64,000 nucleotides of DNA from Methanococci archaeon (GTDB lineage Archaea; AGJL01; Methanococci; Methanococcales; Methanocaldococcaceae): assembly GCA_013153845.1 (NCBI GenBank), contig JAADDS010000074.1, forward strand, positions 1 through 64,000. Direction: 5' to 3'. This document shows positions 13,242 to 22,480 of this stretch, in pieces. A program made the translations under genes and the position numbers. The stretch's first letter is position 1, and every line of letters begins with the position of its first letter. The notes beneath the pieces were generated by a model. The model had not been told where the DNA came from. It was given only the letters and a program-made list of their open reading frames with translations, and ran no database searches.

Positions 13242-13597
13242 ATGGTATTAGAGGAATTCTTATATATGCTTAAATATTGGAGAGAATGAAGATGTTCTTG
13301 ATTTAGGATATGGAGTTGGAAATCTGACAAAGAAGATCAGGGAATGATCGAGAGGGCAAAAAATTTAAACTGTAAAGGGCTAAATATAATTTTTGAAGTT
13401 AAGAGTACTGAGGAGATGGATTATACAAGATGAATTTGATGTAATCTTTTGCAATAAGAGTTGTTAATTGCTACAATGCTTTAAGAGATGTTGGTTGAAA
13501 GAATAAGAGTTTTTAAAGAATCATGGTTTTTTGTGGATAATAAAGAGGAATATAAAGATTTATTTGAAAGGCAGGATTGGAGTTAATTTTTATATAA
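13242..13597 (+). pseudogene. Decayed class I SAM-dependent methyltransferase
   Basis: Fragments of a methyltransferase in different frames. ATG 13242 opens MVLEEFLYMLKY. SAM motif I (VLDLGYGVGNLT) is read from 13279 in the next frame. EMIERAKNLNC-like residues follow from ATG 13344 in another frame, and EFDVIFCN at 13432-13455 returns to the motif I frame. A C-terminal KAGLELIF is readable near 13570. Stops and frameshifts separate all of these, and about 15 residues seem missing after motif I. No intact protein can be made. Confidence 0.8.
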
Positions 13598-13692
13598 ACT
13601 ATTTTTTTAATAGCAGTTAAGGAATAATGATTTTTACTTAATGTTTAAATATTATTGAAAAGAATATCAAAAACAAACGTAAATTTGTAGGG

Positions 13693-14613
13693 ATGATAAT
13701 GCTAATTTTAGGAATAGGTTATTTTCTACTTGGGCTCATTTTGTTATATTATGGAAGCGATTGGTTTGTGTTAGGAGGAGAGAGGATAGCAAAGCATTTT
13801 AATGTTTCAAATTTTGTTATTGGAGCCACGATTATGGCTATTGGAACCTCCCTACCTGAGATATTAACATCTGCTTATGCTTCTTATATGCACGCTCCAG
13901 GAATCTCTGTAGGAAATGCTATTGGATCGTGTATCTGTAATCTTGGATTAGTTCTTGGTGTTAGTGCAATTATCTCTCCTATTGTTGTAGATAACCACTT
14001 GAAAAAAAATGTTCTCGTATATCTTCTGTTTGTTATCTTCACTGCAATTATAGGATACGATGGATTCTCCCCTATTGATGGAATATTATTGTTGATATTG
14101 TTTATTCTTTATCTAAAATGGACAATTAAGAACGGATCGATCGGAATTGAATTAGAAGAAAAAAATGTAAAAGAAGACACATCAATAGCATTTTCATTGG
14201 TTTTACTTATAATAGGGCTGGTTGGTGTTTTGGTTGGAGCAGAGTTTTTTGTTGAAGGAGCTAAAAAAATAGCCATATCCTTAAATATCTCTGATAAGAT
14301 CATTGGATTTACACTGGTTGCGTTTGGAACATCTCTTCCTGAGTTAATGGTCTCCTTGGCAGCAGCAAAGAGAAATCTTGGTAGTATGGTTTTAGGGAAT
14401 GTGGTTGGAAGTAATATTGCAGATATTGGAGGAGCTCTTGCAATGGGAAGTTTATTTATGTATCTTCCAGCAGAAAATTTACAGATGCTTATTTTATTAA
14501 TAATGAGCTTACTTCTCTACCTATTTGCAAGATATTCAAAAATCGGCAGATGGCAGGGAATATTATTTATTATCCTCTATATGATAGCAATAGCGTCTTT
14601 GGGGATGGGATGA
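13693..14613 (+). CDS. Na+/Ca2+ exchanger (NCX_Mj family)
   Basis: 306 residues, about ten membrane helices in two inverted halves. The alpha repeats with ion-binding residues are GATIMAIGTSLPEI (about residues 47-60) and GFTLVAFGTSLPEL (about 206-219). It closely resembles the crystallised M. jannaschii exchanger, which extrudes Ca2+ in exchange for Na+ across the cytoplasmic membrane. Start 13693 matches the M. jannaschii form; ATG 13699 has better spacing to the GGGATGAT site and is a real alternative. The stop overlaps tfrB. Confidence 0.93.
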   Translation: MIMLILGIGYFLLGLILLYYGSDWFVLGGERIAKHFNVSNFVIGATIMAIGTSLPEILTSAYASYMHAPGISVGNAIGSCICNLGLVLGVSAIISPIVVDNHLKKNVLVYLLFVIFTAIIGYDGFSPIDGILLLILFILYLKWTIKNGSIGIELEEKNVKEDTSIAFSLVLLIIGLVGVLVGAEFFVEGAKKIAISLNISDKIIGFTLVAFGTSLPELMVSLAAAKRNLGSMVLGNVVGSNIADIGGALAMGSLFMYLPAENLQMLILLIMSLLLYLFARYSKIGRWQGILFIILYMIAIASLGMG

Positions 14614-16085
14614 TGGTAAAAATAACAATTAAAAGATTTGATGGAATAAAAAGCTACTTCGAAAGTTATAACGTTCCAGAGAATATAACTGTATTGGAGG
14701 CATTAGATTACATCAATAAAAAATTTGGGGCAAATATCTTATTTAGATACTCCTGTAGAAATGGACAGTGTGGAAGTTGTGCACTAACTATAAACGGAGA
14801 GCCAAAGTTGGCATGTGAAACAAAAGTAGAGGAGGGAATGATAATAGAGCCGTTGAAAGGTTTTAATGTAGTTAAAGATCTTGTTGTCGATAGAGAGCAG
14901 TATTACAAAAAATTAACAGGTATAAAAAACCATCTTATAAGGGAAAAGTTTCCAGAGAACCTCGAACGTATACCTCAAGAGGTGGTAGAAAAAAACAAAG
15001 ATCTGAGGGGATGTATCGATTGTTTATCCTGCCTCTCTCTATGTCCATCGAGAGATGTTAGCGAATATCCCGGAGCAACGTTTATGAGGCAGTTGGCAAG
15101 GTTTGCCTTTGACGTTAGAGATGAGGAAGATAGGGAGAGGATTGCATTTTTTGAGAATATTTATAACTGCACAACTTGTGCTAAGTGTGTTGAAGTTTGT
15201 CCAAAAGAGATCGATATAGTTCACAGGGCTATCGAGCAGTTGAGACATTTAGCGTTTAGTAAAGGATATAGGTTAGATAGTCATTTAAAAGTTAGAGAGA
15301 ATGTTTTAAAATATAATAGGAGTGTTGTTGAAGAAAAACTCCCCCTCTTGAAACAGGTATCTGATTTTTATCCTGCTGAAGATGAGAAATTAAAAGTTGC
15401 ATTTTTTACTGGATGTTTGGTTGATTTTCGACTTCAAGATGTTGGAAAAGAGGCAATTAAAGTATTAAACGCTCATGGTATTTCTGTGGTTATTCCCAAA
15501 ACTCAAGTTTGTTGTGGATCTCCGTTTTTTAGAACTGGTCAGAGGGATGTTGCAGAAAAACTAAAAGAGAAGAATTTAAAAATATTCGATAATTTAGATG
15601 TAGATTATGTTATAACGATCTGTGCTGGCTGCGGAAGCACGTTAAAAAACGATTATAAGGAGAGAAATTTTGAGGTTAGGGATATAACAGAGGTATTAAC
15701 AGAAGTTGGACTTTTAAATTATAAGCCCATAAAGATGAGGATAACTTACCACGATCCATGCCATTTGAAAAGAGGGCAGGGTATATGGAAAGAACCGAGA
15801 GAGATTTTAAAATCAATTCCTGAACTTGAATTTATAGATATGGAGGCAAGATGTTGCGGAGCTGGAGGTGGAGTTAGAAGTGGAAAACCCGAGATCGCTG
15901 ATTTAATTGGAAAGAGAAGGGCAAAAATGATATATGATTTAAAGGTTGATACAGTTATTACCGTCTGTCCTTTTTGTGAATATCATATAAGAGATTGTTT
16001 AGATAAATTTAGAGTAGAAACAGGAGATGTTAAAAAAAGTGTTGATGTTATGAATATTGTCTCTCTGCTTTCAAAGGTTATCTAA
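14610..16085 (+). CDS. tfrB: Thiol:fumarate reductase subunit B
   Basis: 491 residues. An N-terminal 2Fe-2S ferredoxin domain (CRNGQCGSC, then C in KLACET) is followed by two 4Fe-4S motifs (CIDCLSCLSLCP, CTTCAKCVEVCP). The C-terminal half is HdrB-like with two CCG repeats (CCGSPFF and CCGAGGGVRSG, with CAGCGS and CPFCEYH). TfrAB reduces fumarate with coenzymes M and B, giving succinate and the heterodisulfide. ATG 14610 overlaps the exchanger stop; longer readings inside the exchanger are unlikely. tfrA lies separately at 56994. Confidence 0.95.
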   Translation: MMVKITIKRFDGIKSYFESYNVPENITVLEALDYINKKFGANILFRYSCRNGQCGSCALTINGEPKLACETKVEEGMIIEPLKGFNVVKDLVVDREQYYKKLTGIKNHLIREKFPENLERIPQEVVEKNKDLRGCIDCLSCLSLCPSRDVSEYPGATFMRQLARFAFDVRDEEDRERIAFFENIYNCTTCAKCVEVCPKEIDIVHRAIEQLRHLAFSKGYRLDSHLKVRENVLKYNRSVVEEKLPLLKQVSDFYPAEDEKLKVAFFTGCLVDFRLQDVGKEAIKVLNAHGISVVIPKTQVCCGSPFFRTGQRDVAEKLKEKNLKIFDNLDVDYVITICAGCGSTLKNDYKERNFEVRDITEVLTEVGLLNYKPIKMRITYHDPCHLKRGQGIWKEPREILKSIPELEFIDMEARCCGAGGGVRSGKPEIADLIGKRRAKMIYDLKVDTVITVCPFCEYHIRDCLDKFRVETGDVKKSVDVMNIVSLLSKVI

Positions 16086-16087
16086 CT

Positions 16088-16513
16088 TTAAACTCCAACA
16101 TATATTTTTTTATCCGCTACATTTACCACTTCGCTATCTTCTGGCTTTTCCTCAACGATCTCAATAAAGTTTCTATTTGCAATGTCATTTTTTAATTCAT
16201 TCAATATATATCTCAAATTCTCATCTTCTGCATATACCTTTGCCTTTATGTTGTATTTTCTTGCTAATCTTGCAATATCTCTAAGGGCTAATTTTGCCTC
16301 TGTAATTAATTGTAAATACTTTTTAGCTTCTTCCAGATCCTTTTCTTTTCCTATCAATACAGGATATTTTACATTATACAACTCATCTTCTCTAACATCA
16401 AATTTTACATTGCAGATCTCTACCAATCTCGCGATAACTGATTGAGGCAACCCCGGAGGAATTATAATCTCTTTCTCATCAATATCATAACACTTAAAGT
16501 CAAAATCATTCAT
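16088..16513 (-). CDS. Probable methanogenesis marker protein 5 (DUF2102-like)
   Basis: 141 residues, no cysteine clusters or membrane segment. Its position overlapping the marker-7 gene by 8 bp, its size, and the sequence PPGLPQSVIARLVEICNV followed by a Glu/Lys-rich helical part fit the methanogen-restricted DUF2102 (marker 5) family; I am only moderately sure of the family number. Function is unknown. The two genes are clearly one transcription unit read on the minus strand, convergent with tfrB. Confidence 0.6.
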   Translation of the reverse strand: MNDFDFKCYDIDEKEIIIPPGLPQSVIARLVEICNVKFDVREDELYNVKYPVLIGKEKDLEEAKKYLQLITEAKLALRDIARLARKYNIKAKVYAEDENLRYILNELKNDIANRNFIEIVEEKPEDSEVVNVADKKIYVGV

Positions 16514-17426
16514 TTTTCTCCCTCATTTCAAATTCTACTTCTGATTTTGGTTTTATCTTTATTAAAATATAGTTTTTCATTTCACTTCTTTTGATCTCTG
16601 CTATATCGCTCAATTTATAGTTTTTAACCTTGACATTGGCTATCTTTTCAGCGTATTTATCATAGTCCAACTTAACTCTCAAACCATCAAGTTGAGTTAC
16701 TATTGGCATAGGGGAGAGTATTGAATAAACTTCATCAACCTGTTTCTCTATCTCATCCTTAACAACAACCGGAGGAACTATTGGTGGATCGTAAGAGAGT
16801 TCTCTTCTTCTTTCGTTTATCAGTTCGGTTATAACTTCAACCATCTTTCTCAGAGCCCTTATCTCTTCTCCATGCCTTAACCTATGGCTCCTTCTTCCAA
16901 GATCTCCAACATATGGATAAGGAATGTCGAGTGTTTGTGGCCCTCCTGTTATCACAACAGGTATATCTACATCAAATAGGTGGGTCTTATTTTTAATACA
17001 ATCCTCAAAATTACCCATAACATAAACAGCTAAATCATGTTCCTCAATTAATCTCCTTTCTTTTTCTCTAAGTTGTGCTATATCCCTTCCAACTCCTCTC
17101 GCTAATCCGATCATGTTTGGTTTTGCTCCAAATCTTCTTAGGTATTCTGAAATATCGCATGCGGTATGGGGTAGATGATGTCTTGATAAACTTGGAGCTA
17201 CAACAGCTATTTCAGTCCCTGCGAGTGGTGTTTCGATAATTTTTCCTTTATATTTTTTTGCCTCTTCTCTTAGATTTTCGAGTTCGTTTTGAGGAACTGC
17301 TAAGGTCATATAAACATCTAACTGCATTATGTGCTCTTGAATTATAAATCCCCCAATATCCTCGATCCATTCTTTAAAGATGTTGTTTTTATAAACTCCT
17401 CCTTCGTATCTAACGATCTCATACAT
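16506..17426 (-). CDS. Methanogenesis marker protein 7 (MCR activation complex component)
   Basis: 306 residues of the methanogen-specific TIGR03274 family. Recognisable stretches are YEGGVYKNNIFKEWIEDIGG, LSRHHLPHTACDISEYLRR and PVVITGGPQTLDIPYPYVG. Marker 7 proteins have been reported as subunits of the ATP-dependent complex that activates methyl-coenzyme M reductase; that is knowledge of the family, not visible here. A GGTGATTT site precedes ATG 17426. The downstream gene overlaps it by 8 bp. Confidence 0.85.
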   Translation of the reverse strand: MYEIVRYEGGVYKNNIFKEWIEDIGGFIIQEHIMQLDVYMTLAVPQNELENLREEAKKYKGKIIETPLAGTEIAVVAPSLSRHHLPHTACDISEYLRRFGAKPNMIGLARGVGRDIAQLREKERRLIEEHDLAVYVMGNFEDCIKNKTHLFDVDIPVVITGGPQTLDIPYPYVGDLGRRSHRLRHGEEIRALRKMVEVITELINERRRELSYDPPIVPPVVVKDEIEKQVDEVYSILSPMPIVTQLDGLRVKLDYDKYAEKIANVKVKNYKLSDIAEIKRSEMKNYILIKIKPKSEVEFEMREKNE

Positions 17427-17596
17427 TTGAAATCACCAACTCAATAATTTTTAGCGGTTAATTATTATCTATTTAATGTTTTAATAATTTTTATTCTTAA
17501 CCTCTCTCCCATTATTAATTATGGTATTTGATTTCTAATATTAAATTTTAAATATTATATAATCTGCTTTTATTTTTATTTTTGTTTTTTTGTTTT

Positions 17597-17980
17597 TTAT
17601 TTTCTTTTCATCAACAGTTTTCTTACAGAGTAAGAGACATGATGAGCTATGTTTATTGCCTCTAACTCTCCTCTTGTTTTTGGAAATATGACATCTTTTT
17701 TTAGTATTGCTGAGACCGACTCATTGGGTAGGTTAAAAAATTCTCCTTTTTCACATAGGATATAGTCAAACTCATAGCCCATTTTATCAATAAACTCTTT
17801 AAATTCTTTTACAATATCTCTCAGTTTTTGACTTTTTCCTTCTTTAATCATAACATCTATTTTTTCAACGTGAACAATTCGATCTGCTTTTATTTCTAAT
17901 ATAACTCCTGCATAGACCCTAAAAAAAGTTCCTTCCTCTTTATGCCTTCCTGAAACATCGATCGCTAATACTTTAATCAC
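17597..17980 (-). CDS. Uncharacterised DUF2209-like archaeal protein
   Basis: 127 residues, resembling the archaeal DUF2209 family. The N-terminus KVLAIDVSGRHKE is an RNase H-like or actin-like first strand with Asp. GEFFNLPNESVSAILKKD and a helical C-terminus follow. Function is unknown; a nuclease-like RNase H fold is a speculation from the first strand alone. GTG 17980 is the best start because AGGTGAT lies just upstream; the GTG at 17984-17986 is part of that site. Confidence 0.65.
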   Translation of the reverse strand: MIKVLAIDVSGRHKEEGTFFRVYAGVILEIKADRIVHVEKIDVMIKEGKSQKLRDIVKEFKEFIDKMGYEFDYILCEKGEFFNLPNESVSAILKKDVIFPKTRGELEAINIAHHVSYSVRKLLMKRK

Positions 17981-18054
17981 GATCACCTCTTTAAAAACAC
18001 AGATAAAATACTAAAAGATAAGATTAATTGGTTTAATTAATATACTTATTTATT

Positions 18055-18828
18055 TTAGATGTGGGATACAATATAGATGATAAGATGTTTATATGCAGTT
18101 ATAAACGCGTATGTTAATGGATAATTATTTACTCTTGCATATTCAAATATATACCAGTCAATTGGCTCCAAAAATCCTGCAATTGATATAAATATAAATG
18201 ATGCCAAAACAAGTAAAGCGAGTTTTTTATAAGAGAGAGATCTTTTAACAATTGGAAAGATTTTATTTGCCAATTCCACTCCCGCAACAACAGAAATTGC
18301 AAATCCCATAAATTCAAAAGTTCCGTGAGGGATGACTGCAACTAAATCATGATAATCTAAATTAATTCCAATTAAACCAGTTAACGGATTTATGACGGTA
18401 AAGATGAACAATATAAATAGGTATTTTTGATAGTTTCTGATTACTTCTTCTTTCTCTTCTGGTGTTTTCGCATTTTCCATATCTTTTTTATATAGGTAAG
18501 CAAGGGCTCCGAGAGCAGAGATTATTATTAAACACCCTAAAAAGTTAGATATTATATATGAGAGTGAATAGGTTAAATATGCGTTTTTTGCACCCACGGT
18601 TGTAGATACTGCTGAGGATACTGCTTTAAATTTTGCAGTTCCAACAGTTTGGGCTACTTTGGCCGGCTCAGTTATAACTTTGGATTTAAAAATAGAAGAA
18701 ATATATAATAAAAGTTTTCCAATAGAAAAAGAAAATAAAAATCCTGCCCAACATAAAAAATAGGTAATAATTATTTTTTTAGGAACGCTTAGTGAAACAT
18801 ATTTTTTAAAAGATTCAAGGCCTTTCAT
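18055..18828 (-). CDS. SpoIIM/DUF95-family integral membrane protein
   Basis: 257 residues with about five or six membrane helices. The family signature VIPHGTFEF lies in the second half, flanked by INPLTGLIGINL and GFAISVVAGVELANKIF. Archaeal SpoIIM relatives are of unknown function; spore formation is not implied. A GGGAGA site lies 6-10 bases before ATG 18828, so the longer reading to 18879, which overlaps the aIF2-beta stop, is rejected. It follows aIF2-beta by 8 bp in the same operon. Confidence 0.8.
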   Translation of the reverse strand: MKGLESFKKYVSLSVPKKIIITYFLCWAGFLFSFSIGKLLLYISSIFKSKVITEPAKVAQTVGTAKFKAVSSAVSTTVGAKNAYLTYSLSYIISNFLGCLIIISALGALAYLYKKDMENAKTPEEKEEVIRNYQKYLFILFIFTVINPLTGLIGINLDYHDLVAVIPHGTFEFMGFAISVVAGVELANKIFPIVKRSLSYKKLALLVLASFIFISIAGFLEPIDWYIFEYARVNNYPLTYAFITAYKHLIIYIVSHI

Positions 18829-18836
18829 TTTCTCCC

Positions 18837-19268
18837 TTAGATCATTCTTATTGGCCTTATAGCCCCACAAGCCATACATTTAAGCATGTGTACTCTTCCT
18901 TCTTTAATGATTTTGGTATCTGGTTTTCCACATTCTCTACATATAACATACTCTTTCAAGAAGTCGTTAATTCTTGATTTTAATAATTCTGGGTTTATTC
19001 TTCTTTGTAGGATTAATCTTCCTCCTTCTAAGTTTCCAGCACTACCTGTCTCTTTCAATAGATACTTTGCGAAAAATTCTTCTTCTCTGTTTACCGCCTT
19101 TGCCAACTCTCTAAAATTCCTGATTATTGTCCTATTTCCTTCAATAAGTATTTCAATTTCTGGAAGCTCAAATCTATCTTTTTGAAATACATACTCGGGG
19201 ATTTGGCTCCTTGCTCTCTTTAATAATGCCTTATAATCATAGTAATCGATATTTTCAAGGTCGTTCAT
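18837..19268 (-). CDS. eif2b: Translation initiation factor aIF2 beta subunit
   Basis: 143 residues, the usual length. The core fold carries EGNRTIIRNFRELAKAVNREE and the C-terminal zinc ribbon is CRECGKPDTKI...LKCMACGA. The beta subunit joins the gamma subunit that carries initiator Met-tRNA to the small ribosomal subunit. GGTGATAAA precedes the ATG. Downstream it is linked to the SpoIIM-like gene, upstream by about 270 bp to L37e on the same strand. Confidence 0.96.
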   Translation of the reverse strand: MNDLENIDYYDYKALLKRARSQIPEYVFQKDRFELPEIEILIEGNRTIIRNFRELAKAVNREEEFFAKYLLKETGSAGNLEGGRLILQRRINPELLKSRINDFLKEYVICRECGKPDTKIIKEGRVHMLKCMACGAIRPIRMI

Positions 19269-19539
19269 TTTATCACCGTGATTATATGTTAAATATTTAT
19301 CTTATAAAAAACTAACTTTTTAGCAATTTTTATTTTTATTTTTTTATTTTACATTATTTTCTTTTATTATCTCCTACTTTCACTTTTTCTCTTTTCTTTA
19401 AATTTTTTAATTTTTAATATTTTTAAAATAAAAGGATATTATTTATTTATAAAAATCATAAAAAGTCAAAAAATATTAAAAACAATTGCACTTATTTACC
19501 TATTATGCTAAGATTTCTTTTATTCTCTCTTATATCCAT

Positions 19540-19725
19540 TTATTTTATTCTCTTACCATTTACCTTTTTATTTTGCCATGAGTATTTTCTCATCCTCTTA
19601 TTTGGAAATCCACATGCAGCACATCTCTTTTTTCTTACGTGGTAAGCTCTTCTTCCGCATCTTCTACATCTTATATGTAATGATCCCTTGTTTCTTCTAC
19701 CCATTGATGGAGTTCCCTTTGACAT
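19540..19725 (-). CDS. rpl37e: 50S ribosomal protein L37e
   Basis: 61 residues, very basic. The zinc-finger motif is visible as [10 protein letters not shown]...CAACGFP, and the N-terminus [12 protein letters not shown] is typical. It binds 23S rRNA in the large subunit. AGGTGAAACA precedes the ATG. Confidence 0.97.
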   Translation of the reverse strand: MSKGTPSMGRRNKGSLHIRCRRCGRRAYHVRKKRCAACGFPNKRMRKYSWQNKKVNGKRIK

Positions 19726-20089
19726 TGTTTCACCTTTAAAAATTTTAGTATCTCATAAACCGTTTTAAACCTTTTAAAAGTTTAAGAGGTTTTTATTATT
19801 TTTAATGATTTATTAAGTTTTATAACTGTTTATTCTATTGATTATAAATTTTAACCAGTTTTTAGTTTGGGTTTTTATAAAATCGTGTTCCAATCCCTTT
19901 GATGGATAATAGCTTATTATGGTATTTAAAGTTTATCCTCAATTTCTTTTGATAATTTTTATTTAATGTTTCTCTTTATTAAAAATGTTTTTGTCTTAAA
20001 ACATACCAAACTAAAACTATATATACCGCTCTAACAGATATAACTCTCTAATCCTCAAAACTTTAAAAAATTTAGATTGTGGTGAGAGG
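19726..20089. other. 364-bp intergenic region between divergent L37e and a SpoU-like gene
   Basis: No ORF or stable RNA recognised. It is T-rich next to L37e. A TATA-box candidate CTATATATA lies at 20017-20025, about 65-73 bp before the rightward gene. Confidence 0.55.
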
Positions 20090-20518
20090 ATGTTTGTGTG
20101 TTTACACAACACATACAGTTCTAAGCAGGTTGAAGAGTTCGGAAGAATTGCTTATGGTTTTGATGTTAACACGGTTGTTATAACAAAAGCCACAGCATCT
20201 GCCGCTCAAAGTGGAATTCCAATCCTTCATAAATTGGCTTATAAATTAAAAAAGAACATATTGTTTTTTGAAGAGTTAGATGATGCAATTGAGGTTTTAA
20301 GACCAGAAAAAGTAATTTTAATCGGAAATAAAAGTATATGTGATGAGAAACTTGATTTCGATGAAGTTGGAGAAAACGACTTGGTTGTATTTTGTGGTGC
20401 ATCCACTGGATTTACAAAGTTAGAGTTAGAGAAGGGAATTGGGAGGTATATAGTTGAAAATGAGATTGGGGCTCTTGGAAATTTAGCAATATTTTTGTAT
20501 GAGATGAACAAAAAATAG
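20090..20518 (+). CDS. Predicted SpoU/SPOUT-like protein (COG4080 type), function unproven
   Basis: 142 residues. The body FGRIAYGFDVNTVVITKATASAAQSG followed by VILIGNKSICDEK and VVFCGASTGFT suggests an alpha/beta knot-like domain, which I associate with the archaeal COG4080 'SpoU rRNA methylase family' group. This is a family-level memory, not proof. A GGTGAGAGG site precedes the ATG. It stands ahead of the cobalamin gene cbiF by 170 bp of AT-rich DNA on the same strand. Confidence 0.55.
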   Translation: MFVCLHNTYSSKQVEEFGRIAYGFDVNTVVITKATASAAQSGIPILHKLAYKLKKNILFFEELDDAIEVLRPEKVILIGNKSICDEKLDFDEVGENDLVVFCGASTGFTKLELEKGIGRYIVENEIGALGNLAIFLYEMNKK

Positions 20519-20687
20519 GAGTTATTTCAAATAATTTCAAATTATCAATTTTTATATTTTTAATACTTATATTATTAATATTGATATTATTTTAATATTG
20601 ATATAATTTATTTTAAATATTATTTTAAATTTTTTATTATTTAATATATTGGTTGTTTTATAAGTTTTTATTAAGACGAGGGATAAT

Positions 20688-21458
20688 ATGGAAAAAAAAG
20701 TTATTATAGTTGGAGCAGGTCCAGGAGATCCTGAATTAATAACTATAAAAGGTAAGAAGGCATTAGAATCAGCAGATGTTGTTGTTTATGCAGGATCTCT
20801 TGTTAATGAAGAGCTTTTAAAATATTGTAAGGATGGAGTTGAAATATACAACAGTGCGAGTATGAATCTTGATGAGATCGTTAATATTATCGTTGAGGCA
20901 GTTAACAGTGGAAAGAATGTTGTAAGATTACACACTGGAGATCCTTCGATTTATGGGGCAATAAAGGAGCAAATTGATGAGTTATCAAAGAGAGGTATAG
21001 ATGTTGAAATAATTCCGGGAGTTAGTTCTCTGTTTGCAGCAACTGCCTCATTAAAAGTTGAATTAACTCTTCCTGATGTTTCTCAGACGGTTATAATAAC
21101 AAGACCGGAAGGGAGAACACCAAAACCAGAAAAAGAGAAAATTAGAGATTTAGCAAAACATAAAGCAACTATGGTTATTTTTTTAGGAGTTTCTATGATT
21201 GATAAAGTCGTTAAAGAACTTTTAAGTGGAGGATATAACGAAAACACTCCTGTGGCTGTGGTTTATCATGCATCGTGGAGTGATGAGAAGATCGTTAGAG
21301 GAACCCTGAAGGATATTTCTGAAAAGGTAAAAAGAGAAGAAATCAAAAAAACGGCTTTGATTATAGTGGGAGAGGTGCTAAATCCCAAGCATTATTCTTA
21401 TTCTAAACTTTATGATGGGAATTTTGAGCATGAATTTAGAAGAAAACAGAAAAAATAA
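20688..21458 (+). CDS. cbiF: Cobalt-precorrin-4 C11-methyltransferase
   Basis: 256 residues of the tetrapyrrole methylase fold. GAGPGDPELITIKG lies at residues 9-22, VVYAGSLVNEE at 32-42, RLHTGDPSIYGAI near 85, and IPGVSSLFAATASL near 108, all typical of CbiF/CobM. It methylates C11 of the corrin precursor using S-adenosylmethionine in anaerobic cobalamin biosynthesis. Methanogens need corrinoids for the Na+-translocating methyltransferase. Other cobalamin genes are not adjacent; CobN is at 33 kb. Confidence 0.94.
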   Translation: MEKKVIIVGAGPGDPELITIKGKKALESADVVVYAGSLVNEELLKYCKDGVEIYNSASMNLDEIVNIIVEAVNSGKNVVRLHTGDPSIYGAIKEQIDELSKRGIDVEIIPGVSSLFAATASLKVELTLPDVSQTVIITRPEGRTPKPEKEKIRDLAKHKATMVIFLGVSMIDKVVKELLSGGYNENTPVAVVYHASWSDEKIVRGTLKDISEKVKREEIKKTALIIVGEVLNPKHYSYSKLYDGNFEHEFRRKQKK

Positions 21459-21533
21459 AAAAAATCAAATAATAAAAACTTAAAAAGATTAAAGATAAAT
21501 AAAAAATATAAAAAATAAAACATAAAGGATAAA

Positions 21534-22463
21534 TTATGCCTCTTCCTCTAACATATCCTCTTCACTTAATCCCTCTAACTCAATCATAGTTTTTAATCGC
21601 TCAGTGATTATGTTTAAGCATTTTTCTACTGTTTCACTAATTTTTATATTCTCAACCACTGGAACGCCTCGTTTTTTTGCAGTTTCTACTAAGTAATCAT
21701 TTATTAATCGAATTATTTTAAAATGTTTTAAATATCTCTCAGTTGGTCTACTCGAAACCCTTCCTCGTGCGTAAAATCTCATTTTGTGGAGTTTTTCGTT
21801 ATATATAGTAAGGATAATAAAAATGACATGTGCATTCTCTAAGTATTTATCTTTTAAGAGGGTTGGAACGAGGTGGGTTCCTTCTAAGATAACACTCTGC
21901 CCTTCAACCAAACATCTATCAATAACTCCCTCTACTCCTGTTAGAACTGCCTCAGAGTGCCTTTCAAATCCTTTTATGTATTTATTCTCTTCATCATCTC
22001 TTAGAACTCTCCATGCAGTATAACTTGACTCATAAAGAGTTGGTATAAGCTCCCTTGAGATAACTTTTCTCATAACTTCTCTTATTGAATCAGTTCCTAT
22101 AACGCTGGAAATTCCTAATCGAGAGGCAATTTCAAATGCAATAGTCGATGTTCCAACACCGCTCGCTCCTCCTATTAAAATCACAATTGGTCTTCTTCCA
22201 AGAACCATTCTCCAAAGTAGGTATTTTTTTGCAACTTCATCATAGTTTTTAGAGATTAGATAATAATAGACCCTTCTTCTTAGGTCTGTTTTGTCTATAA
22301 CTCTGACGTTTTCTTTTTTTAACATCTCATATATATCCCAAGCAATTCGATAAGCAATACTTGGCTTTAATCCAGCGGCAGTTAGTGATCTCGCTAAAAC
22401 TCCCTTGGAGAATGGCATTTCATAGGACTTCCCTCTCACTACTATATCGTTTTGTAAGTCCAT
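21534..22463 (-). CDS. pgk2: 2-phosphoglycerate kinase
   Basis: 309 residues. An N-terminal ATP-cone-like region ([24 protein letters not shown]) is followed by a P-loop kinase core with Walker [10 protein letters not shown] at about residue 98. Methanogen 2-phosphoglycerate kinase makes 2,3-bisphosphoglycerate, the precursor of the thermoprotectant cyclic 2,3-diphosphoglycerate in thermophilic methanogens. The last ~9 residues are acidic (EEDMLEEEA). GGTGGA precedes ATG 22463. The DUF2100-like gene lies just upstream in the same direction. Confidence 0.88.
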   Translation of the reverse strand: MDLQNDIVVRGKSYEMPFSKGVLARSLTAAGLKPSIAYRIAWDIYEMLKKENVRVIDKTDLRRRVYYYLISKNYDEVAKKYLLWRMVLGRRPIVILIGGASGVGTSTIAFEIASRLGISSVIGTDSIREVMRKVISRELIPTLYESSYTAWRVLRDDEENKYIKGFERHSEAVLTGVEGVIDRCLVEGQSVILEGTHLVPTLLKDKYLENAHVIFIILTIYNEKLHKMRFYARGRVSSRPTERYLKHFKIIRLINDYLVETAKKRGVPVVENIKISETVEKCLNIITERLKTMIELEGLSEEDMLEEEA

Positions 22464-22480
22464 CTTTCCACCAAAAATAT

